Of a DNA stretch of 64,000 nucleotides, positions 17,338 through 26,623 are shown piece by piece (the stretch's first letter is position 1; every line of letters begins with the position of its first letter). Origin of the DNA: Rhizobiaceae bacterium (lineage in GTDB: Bacteria; Pseudomonadota; Alphaproteobacteria; Rhizobiales; Rhizobiaceae); assembly GCA_029233925.1 (NCBI GenBank), contig JARGOX010000028.1, positions 20,617-84,616 of the forward strand, written 5' to 3'. The position numbers were made by a program, and so were the translations under genes. The notes under the pieces are model-generated. The model was not told where the DNA came from and made no database searches. It was given only the letters and a program-made list of their open reading frames with translations.

Positions 17338-18026
17338 GCAGACACCATTGGTCGCTGGCGCAGCGCCGCAATGATTTGCGCCAGAACGGCAACGGCTATT
17401 TCTTCCGGGTTTGCCGCACCGATATCCAGACCGATCGGCGATGCAATGCGCCCAATGTCCTCTTCGCTCAATCCGCGTTCGCGTAGCCGCTCAACCCGCT
17501 TTGCATGGGTCTTCCTGCTACCCAGCGCCCCGACATAGAAACATCCGGCCTCAAGTGCCGCCTGCAAGGCATAATCATCAATCTTCGGATCATGGGTAAC
17601 GGCAGCAAGCGCGGTAAAGCTGTCGAGGGGGCTTTGCGCCAGGACATCCTCCGGCCATTCGGCGAGAAGCTCCACACCGTCAAAACGTTCCGGCGTTGCA
17701 AAGGCCGTCCGCGGATCTATGACTTTGAGATCAAACCCGGCAATACGTGCCATTGGCACAAGCGCCTGCGATATGTGAACCGCACCAATAATCACCAGTC
17801 TGGCGGGTGGCAGATGAACGTTGAGGAAATAGGATCGCCCATCCACCTCGACGCTCATGGATTTGCCGGAACGAAATGAGCGCTCAATGGCCTCGCCCAA
17901 AGCACCGGCCACCTCATCACCCGGAGCAAGCAGGCGGTCGCGTCCATCACCAAGATCCGTCAGCAGCAAGGCCGCCCTGCGGGCGTTCCTTTCAACATTG
18001 AGTTTTTTCAGAAGATGTGGATCCAC
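17334..18026 (-). CDS. XdhC family protein, C-terminal Rossmann domain
   Basis: 230 residues. The Rossmann segment LVIIGAVHISQALVPMARIAG and the diagnostic GALGSRKTHAKRVERL identify the C-terminal domain of XdhC/CoxI proteins, which insert sulfurated molybdenum cofactor into xanthine-dehydrogenase-type enzymes. The usual N-terminal XdhC domain is encoded separately just upstream with a 3-base gap, a split seen in other Alphaproteobacteria. About 100 residues before the Rossmann part are poorly conserved. Confidence 0.9.
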   Translation of the reverse strand: MDPHLLKKLNVERNARRAALLLTDLGDGRDRLLAPGDEVAGALGEAIERSFRSGKSMSVEVDGRSYFLNVHLPPARLVIIGAVHISQALVPMARIAGFDLKVIDPRTAFATPERFDGVELLAEWPEDVLAQSPLDSFTALAAVTHDPKIDDYALQAALEAGCFYVGALGSRKTHAKRVERLRERGLSEEDIGRIASPIGLDIGAANPEEIAVAVLAQIIAALRQRPMVSA

Positions 18027-18029
18027 AGT

Positions 18030-18359
18030 TCAACCCAGCCTTTCGACATAGACACGAATACGCCCACCACAGGATAGTCCGACTTGCCAGGCGGTCTCGT
18101 CTGCTACGCCGAATTCCAGCATGCGCGGTTCTCCTTCCCGGATAATCTCCGCCGCCTCGCTGACAACCGCGCCTTCAACACAGCCGCCGGATACGGACCC
18201 GTGAAAATTGCCATCGCCATCAATGACCAGATGGCTGCCGGTCGGCCTTGGTGCGGAACCCCATGTTTCCACCACGGTGGCAATTGCCACTTCGCGCCCC
18301 TCACCCATCCAGCGCTCCGCTATCATCAGCGGGTCACGTGTCTCGTCTACGATATCCAT
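18030..18359 (-). CDS. XdhC family protein, N-terminal domain only
   Basis: 109 residues: VATVVETWGSAPRPTGSHLV and GSVSGGCVEGAV with the conserved cysteine, the XdhC/CoxI N-terminal domain. Normally fused to a Rossmann domain, here encoded by the next gene. Conserved cysteines in SGGCVE and LSCGGR may take part in sulfurated cofactor binding. A GTG at 18365 is possible, but GAAGGTGAC spaces better to ATG 18359. Confidence 0.9.
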   Translation of the reverse strand: MDIVDETRDPLMIAERWMGEGREVAIATVVETWGSAPRPTGSHLVIDGDGNFHGSVSGGCVEGAVVSEAAEIIREGEPRMLEFGVADETAWQVGLSCGGRIRVYVERLG

Positions 18360-18401
18360 TTGCACGTCACCTTCGCGCCGTTTCCAGTTAACTACAGTCT
18401 G

Positions 18402-19625
18402 CTAATGCCCCAGAAATCGCCTGGGGTCAGCCTTATAGCTGTCATTGCCATCCAAAGCATCGACCAGATCAGCCATGGATTCAAGATTGTGCACCGGCCT
18501 GAACTCGTCAACATGTGGCAACATGGCCCTTACCCCCATTGCCCGCGCTTCGAAACCATCGAACCGCAGTAATGGATTTAACCAGATAAGACGCCGGCAC
18601 GATTTGTGAAGCCTCTCAATCTGATAGGGTAGATCATCAACGCTTTCGCGCTCAAGTCCATCGCTAATCAGCAGCACAACGGCCCCTTGAGAGAGGACCC
18701 GGCGCGACCAAAGGCGGTTGAATTGCGACAATGTTTCGGAAATACGTGTTCCACCGGACCAGTCCTGAACTGCGGCCGTACATTCCAGCAGTGCCTCGTC
18801 AGGGTCGCGATGGCGCATTTGCCGTGTCACATTGGTCAGGCGCGTGCCAAAAAGAAATGTGTGCACGCGTCGTCGCTTTTCCGTCAACACATGCAGAAAA
18901 TGCAGGAAAATACGCGTATATTGGCTCATTGAGCCCGATATATCGGCAAGCACCACAAGCGGCGGATGAACCATGCGCTGCTGGCGAAACTTGGGCAGGA
19001 TCAGCGATCCACCGGTTTTGAGCGCCGTGCGCATGGTTGACCGCGGATCAACCACCGCCTTCCTATGGGTTTGCCGGAAGCGCCGGGTGCGCACCATATC
19101 ATTCGGCAGAACAAGCTGTGACATTATACGTTTTGCCCGCGCAATTTCATCTGCCGTCATCTGCGCAAAGTCCATTGTGCGCAAAACCTCACTGCCCGAA
19201 CTGGTAAACCGCGCATCCACCTCGATTTCCGGGTCTTCATTGACCGGGCGGGGCTTTTCCCTGTTCTTGTGGAAGGCTTCATCGACGCGGCTTTGTGCCG
19301 CCCGTTGTTTTTCCCGGTTGCGGTAGTCCGGGGCAACCGGGGAAAACATGGCAATCATTTTTTCGATCAGATCACGCGAACGCCAGAAAAGACGAAATGC
19401 CTCGTCAAAAACGGCATGATCTTCGTGTCGGTTGACGAATATCGGGTGCAAGGTCCAGTAAAAGTCTTCGCGCGATCCAATCCCGGCAATCGACAGTGCC
19501 CTTATGGCATCCGTCACCGCCGCTGGTCCGACCCGCATGCCGGCGCGACGCAGCGTGCGGGCAAAATAGACAATATTGTCCGCGAGCCGTCCTTCAACCA
19601 ATTCCTGTTTGTTGCCTTCAGCCAA
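18402..19625 (-). CDS. VWA domain protein, CoxE-like
   Basis: 407 residues. The VWA domain in the second half has the MIDAS metal motif DISGSMSQYTR and GGTRISETLSQF; the first half is helical and charged. CoxE proteins partner with MoxR-type ATPases (CoxD) to mature the active site of carbon-monoxide-dehydrogenase-like molybdo-enzymes. The gene follows the ATPase with a 21-base gap and precedes the XdhC genes, which supports this role. Confidence 0.9.
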   Translation of the reverse strand: MAEGNKQELVEGRLADNIVYFARTLRRAGMRVGPAAVTDAIRALSIAGIGSREDFYWTLHPIFVNRHEDHAVFDEAFRLFWRSRDLIEKMIAMFSPVAPDYRNREKQRAAQSRVDEAFHKNREKPRPVNEDPEIEVDARFTSSGSEVLRTMDFAQMTADEIARAKRIMSQLVLPNDMVRTRRFRQTHRKAVVDPRSTMRTALKTGGSLILPKFRQQRMVHPPLVVLADISGSMSQYTRIFLHFLHVLTEKRRRVHTFLFGTRLTNVTRQMRHRDPDEALLECTAAVQDWSGGTRISETLSQFNRLWSRRVLSQGAVVLLISDGLERESVDDLPYQIERLHKSCRRLIWLNPLLRFDGFEARAMGVRAMLPHVDEFRPVHNLESMADLVDALDGNDSYKADPRRFLGH

Positions 19626-19646
19626 AGCGCCCTGCTCCGCAGATCG

Positions 19647-20570
19647 TCACGCGTCCGCTATTTCTGACTTCAATTCATCGAGTATTTTTCTGCCGTCACC
19701 CTCTTCGATCCGGGCAATATCATCCTGGTATTTCAACAGGGCACCGATCGTATCGGAAATGATTTCGGGATCCAGCGCCACACTGTCCAACTCGGTCAAG
19801 GCTGTCGCCCAGTCAATGGTCTCCGCCACACCCGGTTTTTTGAACAGATCAAGTTCACGCAATTTCTGCACATAGGCGACCAGTTCCTGCGAAAGCTGCC
19901 TGTTGCAACCAGGCACCTTGCGCCGGACAATCTCCAACTCTGCATCGGCCTGCGGATAGTCAACCCAATGATAAAGACAACGCCTTTTCAACGCGTCATG
20001 GATTTCACGGGTACGATTTGTCGTGATGATCACAATGGGTGGCTCTTCGGCCTTGATGACACCGATTTCCGGTATGGTGACCTGATACTCAGAGAGCAAC
20101 TCCAGCAGGTAGGCCTCAAATGCTTCATCCGTCCTGTCCAATTCATCAATCAGGAATATCGGTGCTGCCCCATCGACCGATGAAAGCGCCTGCAATATCG
20201 GACGACGGATCAGATAGCGGTCGGAAAATATATTGTGCTCGATGGCTGAGCGATCCGATATTCCAGCCGCCTCCGACATCCGGATTTCCAGCATCTGAGC
20301 GGGATAATTCCACTCATAGACCGCTGTCGAAATATCCAGCCCCTCATAGCACTGCAGACGAATAAGCGGCCTGTTCAGCCCGGCGGAAAGCACCTTGGCA
20401 ATCTCCGTCTTTCCAACGCCCGCTTCACCTTCCAGCAGTAGTGGACGGCGCATACGCAGACTGAGGAACAGCACGGTCGCAAGCGCCCTGCTGGCAACAT
20501 AATCCTGGCTCGTCAGCAGCGCCAGCGTTTCATCGATGGAACTGGGAATTGCACTTTGAGGATTGTTCAA
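19647..20570 (-). CDS. MoxR-family AAA+ ATPase, CoxD-like
   Basis: 307 residues. Walker A EGEAGVGKTEIAK near residue 47, Walker B IFLIDELDRTDEAFEAYLLE and sensor region IVIITTNRTREIHDALKRRC with the arginine finger. CoxD is an ATP-dependent chaperone for assembly of the [CuSMoO2] or related active site. First gene of the maturation cluster MoxR, VWA, XdhC-N, XdhC-C, MocA. No catalytic coxMSL-like genes are seen on either side in this window. Confidence 0.92.
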   Translation of the reverse strand: MNNPQSAIPSSIDETLALLTSQDYVASRALATVLFLSLRMRRPLLLEGEAGVGKTEIAKVLSAGLNRPLIRLQCYEGLDISTAVYEWNYPAQMLEIRMSEAAGISDRSAIEHNIFSDRYLIRRPILQALSSVDGAAPIFLIDELDRTDEAFEAYLLELLSEYQVTIPEIGVIKAEEPPIVIITTNRTREIHDALKRRCLYHWVDYPQADAELEIVRRKVPGCNRQLSQELVAYVQKLRELDLFKKPGVAETIDWATALTELDSVALDPEIISDTIGALLKYQDDIARIEEGDGRKILDELKSEIADA

Positions 20571-20639
20571 AGCTGTATCCTTCGGCAGAGAGTAGAAAGG
20601 GCACGGTCAGCGCCCTCATTCAAGGTTCAAGTTTGCAGG

Positions 20640-21134
20640 CTACAGGCTTCGCCACTCCCGGTCCATGAATAGAAGTGAAGATTGCCGGTTTCCAATGCGC
20701 AGTCCGACCACTTCTCCAAAAAGAACCATATGGGTCGCCATGATCGTGTGCTCCTTGATGATGCAGTCGAACACTGCGAGCGCATCAGTCAGCGTCGGAG
20801 ACCCGCTCGAAAGTGTATCCCACTCACCCATTGCAAAACGGGCATCGGCCAGCTTGTTCTCAAAGCCCGCAAAAGCGGCAGCCATGTCCTGATGCTGAAC
20901 CGCCAGCGTATTCAGCGCGAACCTGCCGCTTTCCAGGAAGATCGCATTGTTGGGATTGCTCTTGTTGAGGCATACCAGAACGGTCGGCGGATCGTCAGAC
21001 ACCGAACAGGCGGCTGTAACCGTCACACCACGGCGCTGGCCCGCGTGCGCGGTGGTCACAAGTTGCACATGTCCCGCATAATGGGCCATGGCATCCCTGT
21101 AGTCGCTGGACCCGACGGTTTTTGTTTTCAACAC
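20640..21134 (-). CDS. Flavin reductase family protein
   Basis: About 164 residues of the HpaC/RutF FMN-binding split-barrel family: YRDAMAHYAGHVQLVTTAH, GVTVTAACSVSDDPPTVLVCL and LNTLAVQHQDMAAAFAG. It reduces FMN or FAD with NAD(P)H for a partner monooxygenase. The track starts at a TTG at 21173; GGAGA seven bases before a GTG at 21134 makes the shorter form likelier. Same strand as the MoxR cluster with a 70-base gap; whether it belongs there is unclear. Confidence 0.87.
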   Translation of the reverse strand: MLKTKTVGSSDYRDAMAHYAGHVQLVTTAHAGQRRGVTVTAACSVSDDPPTVLVCLNKSNPNNAIFLESGRFALNTLAVQHQDMAAAFAGFENKLADARFAMGEWDTLSSGSPTLTDALAVFDCIIKEHTIMATHMVLFGEVVGLRIGNRQSSLLFMDREWRSL

Positions 21135-21486
21135 CCATAGTCTCCAATCGTCATGGCGCCGGTTCCTGGCCAAGCTGCCTTTGTGGCATTGGTCTTTGAG
21201 GCCAGACGTGTTTCATTGATGGCATACATAGAGATATCTCTTTTTATTGTAACCATTGGCAGAGTTTAAATTTTGCGAATCGCCATCTTGAAGCCTGTTG
21301 CATGGTGATTGACGGCACGTTTGCCTGCCCCCATCACAGCATTGATTATCGTGCTGCACAGAAGCAAATACGCATGTTCGACTTGGTTGCCCTTTGCTGA
21401 TCTGTTATCGCTGAAGCGGATAATCTATCATCGAGATGAGACGTGAATTCCCGAATGGACGAATGACGCGCACTGGATCGAAATTG
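21135..21486. other. Divergent spacer between flavin reductase and binding-protein genes
   Basis: About 350 bases with no convincing ORF. It contains a perfect 12-bp palindrome AGAGATATCTCT (21231-21242) followed by a T-run, which could be an operator about 100 bases upstream of the flavin reductase start. Confidence 0.4.
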
Positions 21487-22635
21487 ATGAAACTCTGGTT
21501 ACCATATGTCCTCGCAGCCTGTGTCCTGAGTGCAGGCCACACCGTTGTCGCACCGGCCATGGCACAATCTGCCGATCAAGGCCTTCGCATTGGCATCATG
21601 AAACCAGAAGATGGTGCATTTTCGATACTGGGAAACCAGATTGTCAACGGCATCAATATGCTCGCCAGCAGCACAAATCTCGATATTTCGGAGGTCCTGA
21701 TTGAGCCTGACACCTGCGACGCCGCGGGAGGAACCGATGCCGCCAGCGCTTTTGCCGAAGCCGATGTGGATGCCGTCATCGGTTTTTTGTGTATGGAAAG
21801 CCTCAGTGCGGCCTTGCCCATTTTGTCGTCGGAGGGGATCCCGGCCATAACACTCGGTGCGCGCGCCCAAATCATTGCCGAAGACAGCGAGCGAAACGGG
21901 TGGCTGTTTTATCGACTGGCACCGCGTGCGGACGATGAAACACGCATGATCGCACAAGCCATATCCACACAATGGCACGGCAAACCTGTGGCCCTTGTCG
22001 ACGATGGAACGATCTATGGTCGCGAACTTGCCGAATCCGTGCGGCTCATGCTTGAGGAAAAGGGACTGTCCCCGATCTTCATAGATAACTTCCGACCGTC
22101 GCAGGAAAAACAGTTCGGCCTCGTCAAACGGCTGGAGAAATCCGGTGCCACCCATATTTTCATCGGTGGGGACAGACAGGACACAGCCACGATTGCCCGC
22201 GACAGCATTGCCTCCGGTTTCAATCTGACATTCCTTGGTGGTGATGCGCTGAAAGCGGCGAGCAGTGAACCCGACCTTGCCGAAGGCGTTCTGGCTGTGA
22301 CACTTCCCGAACCACAATATCTGCCCAGTGCCCGGCAGGCCGTTGCACAATTTGACTCGGCCGATCTTTCGGCAAACGGCTATACAATTCCTGCCTATGC
22401 CGCTGGTCAGATTTTGCTGGCAGCCAAAGCTGTATCCATCGCCCGTTCTGTACCGATATCGCAGGTACTCAAAAGGGAAAAATTTACGACGGCCATCGGC
22501 ATGATCGAATTTGATGCCTCCGGTGAGCGTAAAGACAACCCTTTCGAACTTATGGTCTGGAAGGACAACACATTTATTCCAGCCAATCTGGCAGCCAGAA
22601 TGACGCCGGTCTATTCCAACGGAGAGAACCAATGA
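21487..22635 (+). CDS. Type-1 periplasmic binding protein (Leu/Ile/Val-BP-like)
   Basis: About 382 residues with a signal peptide (MKLWLPYVLAACVLSAGHTV, cleavage near AMAQS). The mature part has the two-lobed fold of amino-acid binding proteins: GIMKPEDGAFSILGNQIVNG, VDAVIGFLCMESLSAALPIL, VALVDDGTIYGRELAES and IFIGGDRQDTATIARD. No permease or ATPase gene accompanies it. Its stop codon overlaps the start of the P1 peptidase gene (ATGA), so the two are translated together. Start could also be ATG 21463 or 21436. Confidence 0.88.
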   Translation: MKLWLPYVLAACVLSAGHTVVAPAMAQSADQGLRIGIMKPEDGAFSILGNQIVNGINMLASSTNLDISEVLIEPDTCDAAGGTDAASAFAEADVDAVIGFLCMESLSAALPILSSEGIPAITLGARAQIIAEDSERNGWLFYRLAPRADDETRMIAQAISTQWHGKPVALVDDGTIYGRELAESVRLMLEEKGLSPIFIDNFRPSQEKQFGLVKRLEKSGATHIFIGGDRQDTATIARDSIASGFNLTFLGGDALKAASSEPDLAEGVLAVTLPEPQYLPSARQAVAQFDSADLSANGYTIPAYAAGQILLAAKAVSIARSVPISQVLKREKFTTAIGMIEFDASGERKDNPFELMVWKDNTFIPANLAARMTPVYSNGENQ

Positions 22636-23648
22636 AAACAACGGGTCCAGGCAATCTGATCACCGACGTCGAAGGCTTGCTGGTCGGCAATGTGCAGGAT
22701 ACCGATTTGAATTCAGGTGTGACGACCGTCCTTTGCGAGGGCGGCGCTGTGGCATCTGTGCAGGTACTCGGCGGAGCTCCGGGCACCCGGGACACGGACC
22801 TTCTGGAGCCCCACAATACCGTGGACAGCGTTCATGCCCTGGTGCTTTCCGGCGGATCGGCCTATGGCCTGGATGCCGCCACCGGGGTGCAGGCGGCCTT
22901 GCGCGAGAGGAATATCGGTTTCGAGGTTGCCGGCTTTTGTGTCCCCATCGTGCCCAGCGCCATTCTTTTCGACCTGGCCAATGGCGGCAACAAGGATTGG
23001 GGTCGCTACCCTCCCTACCGGGAAATGGGGTACGCATCCGCAAATTCGGCCAGCCGCGCATTCCAGATAGGAACCGCTGGAGCCGGAACCGGCGCCTTGA
23101 CGGCTGATCTCAAAGCCGGCCTCGGCTCCGCTTCCCTGGTGATGGACAATGGTGTCACACTTGGTGCGCTTGTGGCTGTCAACGCGGTCGGAACCACCAA
23201 TGTGGCCGGCGGTGCGCATTTCTGGGCGGCACCCTTTGAAGTGGACGGCGAATTCGGTGGGCTCGGGCTGCCCTCCCCCCTGCCCCAATCCACGACGGAC
23301 CTGCGGATCAAGTTTCGCGACAACCACAGCCCGGAAGGCGCCAGCACGACCATTGCCGTGATAGCGACGGATGCAGTGATGACCAAGGCTGAGGCAAAAC
23401 GTCTCGCGATAGCGGCTCATGACGGTTTCAGCCGCGCCATTTGGCCCTCGCACACCCCCTTTGACGGTGACCTGATCTTTTCCCTGGCCACCGGAAAGAG
23501 CGGCAAACAACTGGACGTCAATGGTTTCCTCGACCTGTGTGCCGGCGCTGCTGCGGTGATGTCACGGGCCATAGCCAGAGGTGTCTACCACGCCACAGCT
23601 CAACCCAACGACATGCTGCCCACCTGGAAATCAAAATTCGGCAAGTAG
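22632..23648 (+). CDS. P1 family (S58, DmpA/NylC-type) aminopeptidase
   Basis: 338 residues of the N-terminal-nucleophile P1 family. The self-cleavage region is GASTTIAVIATDAVMTKAEAKR near residue 237, where a Ser or Thr becomes the new N terminus of the small subunit. The large-subunit motif VLSGGSAYGLDAATGVQ is present. Family members release N-terminal residues from peptides, amides or beta-peptides. No signal peptide. Coupled to the upstream binding protein, which suggests that the ligand taken up or sensed is a peptide or amide; this is inference. Confidence 0.9.
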   Translation: MKTTGPGNLITDVEGLLVGNVQDTDLNSGVTTVLCEGGAVASVQVLGGAPGTRDTDLLEPHNTVDSVHALVLSGGSAYGLDAATGVQAALRERNIGFEVAGFCVPIVPSAILFDLANGGNKDWGRYPPYREMGYASANSASRAFQIGTAGAGTGALTADLKAGLGSASLVMDNGVTLGALVAVNAVGTTNVAGGAHFWAAPFEVDGEFGGLGLPSPLPQSTTDLRIKFRDNHSPEGASTTIAVIATDAVMTKAEAKRLAIAAHDGFSRAIWPSHTPFDGDLIFSLATGKSGKQLDVNGFLDLCAGAAAVMSRAIARGVYHATAQPNDMLPTWKSKFGK

Positions 23649-23745
23649 AGCGCTTGCAGCAAAGACAGGCGGCATGTTTTGAAGTTTGTTTCGTCCGCCT
23701 GATAGTGTTATGGCCCGATCAAATTGCTATTGCACGGAGCCTGAA

Positions 23746-24426
23746 ATGAATCGCCCGATAAAGATCGCACCGTCAATCCTTGCCGCCGACTTTGCAAATC
23801 TTGGCCAGGAAGTGCGCGATGTAACAAGCGCCGGCGCCGACTGGATACATCTTGATGTCATGGACGGGCATTTCGTTCCGAATATTTCCTATGGCGCAGA
23901 TGTCATCAAGGCTGTGCGCCCCTGCAGCGATGCCATATTTGACTGTCATCTGATGATAGCCCCCTGTGATCCTTTTCTGGAAGCCTTTGCAAAAGCCGGC
24001 TGTGACATCATCACAGTCCATGCCGAAGCAGGACCGCATCTTCACCGTTCGCTGCAGGCGATTCGGGCACTTGGAAAAAAGGCAGGTGTCTCCCTTAATC
24101 CCGCGACACCGGAAAGCGTCATTGAATACGTTCTGGATGAGGTTGATCTGGTTCTGGTCATGAGCGTCAATCCGGGTTTCGGAGGACAGAAGTTCATCCC
24201 GGCCGTTCTGGAGAAAGCCAAAAACATCAAGGCAATGATTGGTGATCGCCCGATTGATCTGGAGATCGACGGCGGCATCAATGAAAAAACGGCATCCCAG
24301 GCAGCAGCCGCTGGAATCAATGCATTTGTCGCCGGTTCCGCAATCTTCTCCGGTGGTTCGCAAGATGCGTACAGACAACGCATAACGGCCATCCGGTCCG
24401 CTGCCCAAAAGGCACAGGGCAAATGA
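23746..24426 (+). CDS. rpe: Ribulose-phosphate 3-epimerase
   Basis: 226 residues, TIM barrel. [18 protein letters not shown] with the substrate-contacting serine, [16 protein letters not shown] metal site, [22 protein letters not shown] and DGGINEKTA are all present. Interconverts ribulose-5-phosphate and xylulose-5-phosphate in the pentose phosphate or Calvin cycles. ATG 23746 is preceded by GGAGCC; the track extension is rejected. About 100 bases after the peptidase gene on the same strand. Confidence 0.96.
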   Translation: MNRPIKIAPSILAADFANLGQEVRDVTSAGADWIHLDVMDGHFVPNISYGADVIKAVRPCSDAIFDCHLMIAPCDPFLEAFAKAGCDIITVHAEAGPHLHRSLQAIRALGKKAGVSLNPATPESVIEYVLDEVDLVLVMSVNPGFGGQKFIPAVLEKAKNIKAMIGDRPIDLEIDGGINEKTASQAAAAGINAFVAGSAIFSGGSQDAYRQRITAIRSAAQKAQGK

Positions 24427-24453
24427 AGGTGATGAAAAACGGAGTTTTGCGGC

Positions 24454-24984
24454 TTGCCGCCTGAGGATAGAACTTCGCGCGGGCGCGGCGATCATTTTTT
24501 CGCCCGTTCCCGCGATGCACTGCCTTCACCCTTCTCTTTGATATCCGGTGCGCTCTTTTGGGGCTGCGCTATGGCGCTATCACTCTATGTTGGGCTGGAA
24601 GTGATGATGGGCGGCTTTACGTCACATAGAGCAAGCCTCGCCGCGCTCTATTTTGCCGGAGGGACAATCGCTTTCCCGATGGCGCTTTGCGCGGCACGAT
24701 TTCTCGGCCTTCGCAGACCTGCCGAAGTCCGCTTCGCATCGGCATTTGTCTGCCTCATCGTGGCAACCATCGCCTGCACTTCCGGTCTCTACGCCATCAT
24801 CTACTGGAGTTTTTATGCCGGGTGGAAAGGAGAATTCCTTTCGATCGCATGGGCCTATCAACTGGCTTTTACCACAGCCAGTGCTCTGTTTCAATTTGCA
24901 GTTATCGGCCTTCGCTACTTTCTGCCGGTCGGTCTTGTATGTCTGATCGCTACCAGCTTCTGGATCGCCAAAAGGATGCGTTGA
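24454..24984 (+). CDS. Small integral membrane protein of unknown function
   Basis: About 176 residues with four predicted membrane segments (ALFWGCAMALSLYVG; SLAALYFAGGTIAFPMALC; FASAFVCLIVATIACTSG; VIGLRYFLPVGLVCLIATSF). No family recognised. There is no ATG near the 5' end; a TTG at 24454 with GGAG nine bases upstream is the best start. Lies 27 bases after rpe on the same strand, so probably cotranscribed. Confidence 0.7.
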   Translation: MPPEDRTSRGRGDHFFARSRDALPSPFSLISGALFWGCAMALSLYVGLEVMMGGFTSHRASLAALYFAGGTIAFPMALCAARFLGLRRPAEVRFASAFVCLIVATIACTSGLYAIIYWSFYAGWKGEFLSIAWAYQLAFTTASALFQFAVIGLRYFLPVGLVCLIATSFWIAKRMR

Positions 24985-25186
24985 GAACAAAGGCGAATTC
25001 TGTTAGAGCGCTGCAAAGAAAACATGAAGCAGTTCTGCAGCATGAAGCGCGCAGACAAACCACCGAACCATCCATTGTTTGAAGACACGATGTTTGGTTC
25101 TGTTGGCCGGGCAATTTCCCGATCAATTGAAGTGAGCGGTTCACGCCGCCAGATAAATCCAACGATGTCACCAGTGAGTGTTGCCC

Positions 25187-26509
25187 ATGATACCCCGTTA
25201 CTCCCGTCCCGAAATGGTCGCTATTTGGTCGCCGGAAACCAAGTTCCGCATCTGGTTTGAAATTGAGGCGCACGCTTGTGATGCGCTCGCCGAACTGGGT
25301 GTGATTCCGAAGTCAGCCGCGCAGACGATCTGGGACAAGGGTGGCAAAGCCGTTTTCGATGTGGCCCGCATTGATGAAATTGAAGCTGTGACCAAGCATG
25401 ACGTCATTGCCTTTCTGACCCACCTGGCGGAAATCGTCGGTCCCGATGCCCGTTTCATTCATCAGGGAATGACGTCATCCGATGTACTCGACACCTGCTT
25501 CAACGTTCAATTGGTCAAAGCCACGGACATCCTTCTTGCTGACATGGAAAAACTGCTCGACGCCTTGAAAAGGCGGGCCTTCGAGCACAGGGACACCGTT
25601 ACCATCGGGCGCAGCCATGCCATTCATGCCGAGCCGACGACCTTCGGTCTCAAACTGGCGCTTGCCTTTGCGGAATTCGAACGGTGCAAAAAGCGGCTGT
25701 TGGCCGCCCGCGAAGAAATCGCGACCTGCGCCATATCGGGAGCTGTGGGAACCTTTGCCAACATCGATCCGCGCATTGAGGAACATGTCGCCAAAGCCAT
25801 GGGGCTTGTCGCCGAACCGATCTCGACGCAGGTCATCCCGCGCGACCGACACGCGATGTTCTTTGCGACACTGGGTGTGATTGCCTCTTCCGTGGAGCGG
25901 CTTTCGGTTGAAATCCGCCATCTGCAGCGCACCGAGGTGCTGGAAGCAGAGGAGTATTTCTCCCCCGGGCAGAAGGGTTCATCGGCCATGCCGCACAAAC
26001 GCAATCCGGTGCTCACCGAAAACCTCACGGGCCTCGCACGCATGGTCCGGGCCTTTGCACTGCCAGCCATGGAAAACGTTGCCCTTTGGCACGAGCGCGA
26101 CATTTCCCATTCATCAGTGGAACGCATGATCGGACCCGATGCAACAGTCACACTGGATTTTGCCCTCGCACGACTGACCGGCGTGATCGACAAATTGCTT
26201 GTCTACCCCGAGAACATGATGGCCAATATGAACAAGTTCAAGGGACTGGTTCACTCGCAACGAGTCCTCTTGGCCCTCACCCAGGCAGGTGTAAGCCGCG
26301 AAGATGCCTACAGCCTGGTTCAGCGCAACGCCATGCGCGTTTGGGAAGAGGGCAAGGATTTCCTTGCCGAACTGCTGGCTGACAAGGATGTTCGCGCAGT
26401 CTTGTCAGAGGCTGAAATCTCGGAACTGTTTGACCTGAGCTATCATACCAAACATGTCGATACGATATTCAATCGGGTCTTCGGCGCAGGCACATCAGGA
26501 AAAGTGTGA
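25187..26509 (+). CDS. purB: Adenylosuccinate lyase
   Basis: 440 residues of the fumarase/aspartase superfamily. The signature SSAMPHKRNPVLTENL is near residue 265, HQGMTSSDVLDTC holds the TSSD substrate loop, and GRSHAIHAEPTTFG the catalytic histidine. Acts twice in purine synthesis: SAICAR to AICAR, and adenylosuccinate to AMP. It lies apart from purC-purS by the hydrolase and DUF1476 genes, the usual arrangement in Hyphomicrobiales. ATG at 25187 fits family starts (MIPRYSRPEM). Confidence 0.97.
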   Translation: MIPRYSRPEMVAIWSPETKFRIWFEIEAHACDALAELGVIPKSAAQTIWDKGGKAVFDVARIDEIEAVTKHDVIAFLTHLAEIVGPDARFIHQGMTSSDVLDTCFNVQLVKATDILLADMEKLLDALKRRAFEHRDTVTIGRSHAIHAEPTTFGLKLALAFAEFERCKKRLLAAREEIATCAISGAVGTFANIDPRIEEHVAKAMGLVAEPISTQVIPRDRHAMFFATLGVIASSVERLSVEIRHLQRTEVLEAEEYFSPGQKGSSAMPHKRNPVLTENLTGLARMVRAFALPAMENVALWHERDISHSSVERMIGPDATVTLDFALARLTGVIDKLLVYPENMMANMNKFKGLVHSQRVLLALTQAGVSREDAYSLVQRNAMRVWEEGKDFLAELLADKDVRAVLSEAEISELFDLSYHTKHVDTIFNRVFGAGTSGKV

Positions 26510-26623
26510 AATTTTTCATGCATTTGGTCTGAAAAAACACAATGGGACGGATCATCAATTCAACAAACCGATGAGCCGTGCCACAGAAACAAACAGCGCA
26601 ATAACCATAGCACGGGGTCTGTC

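Noticed and set aside
21499-22641. 380-codon minus-strand ORF
   Set aside because: Antisense shadow of the periplasmic binding protein gene.
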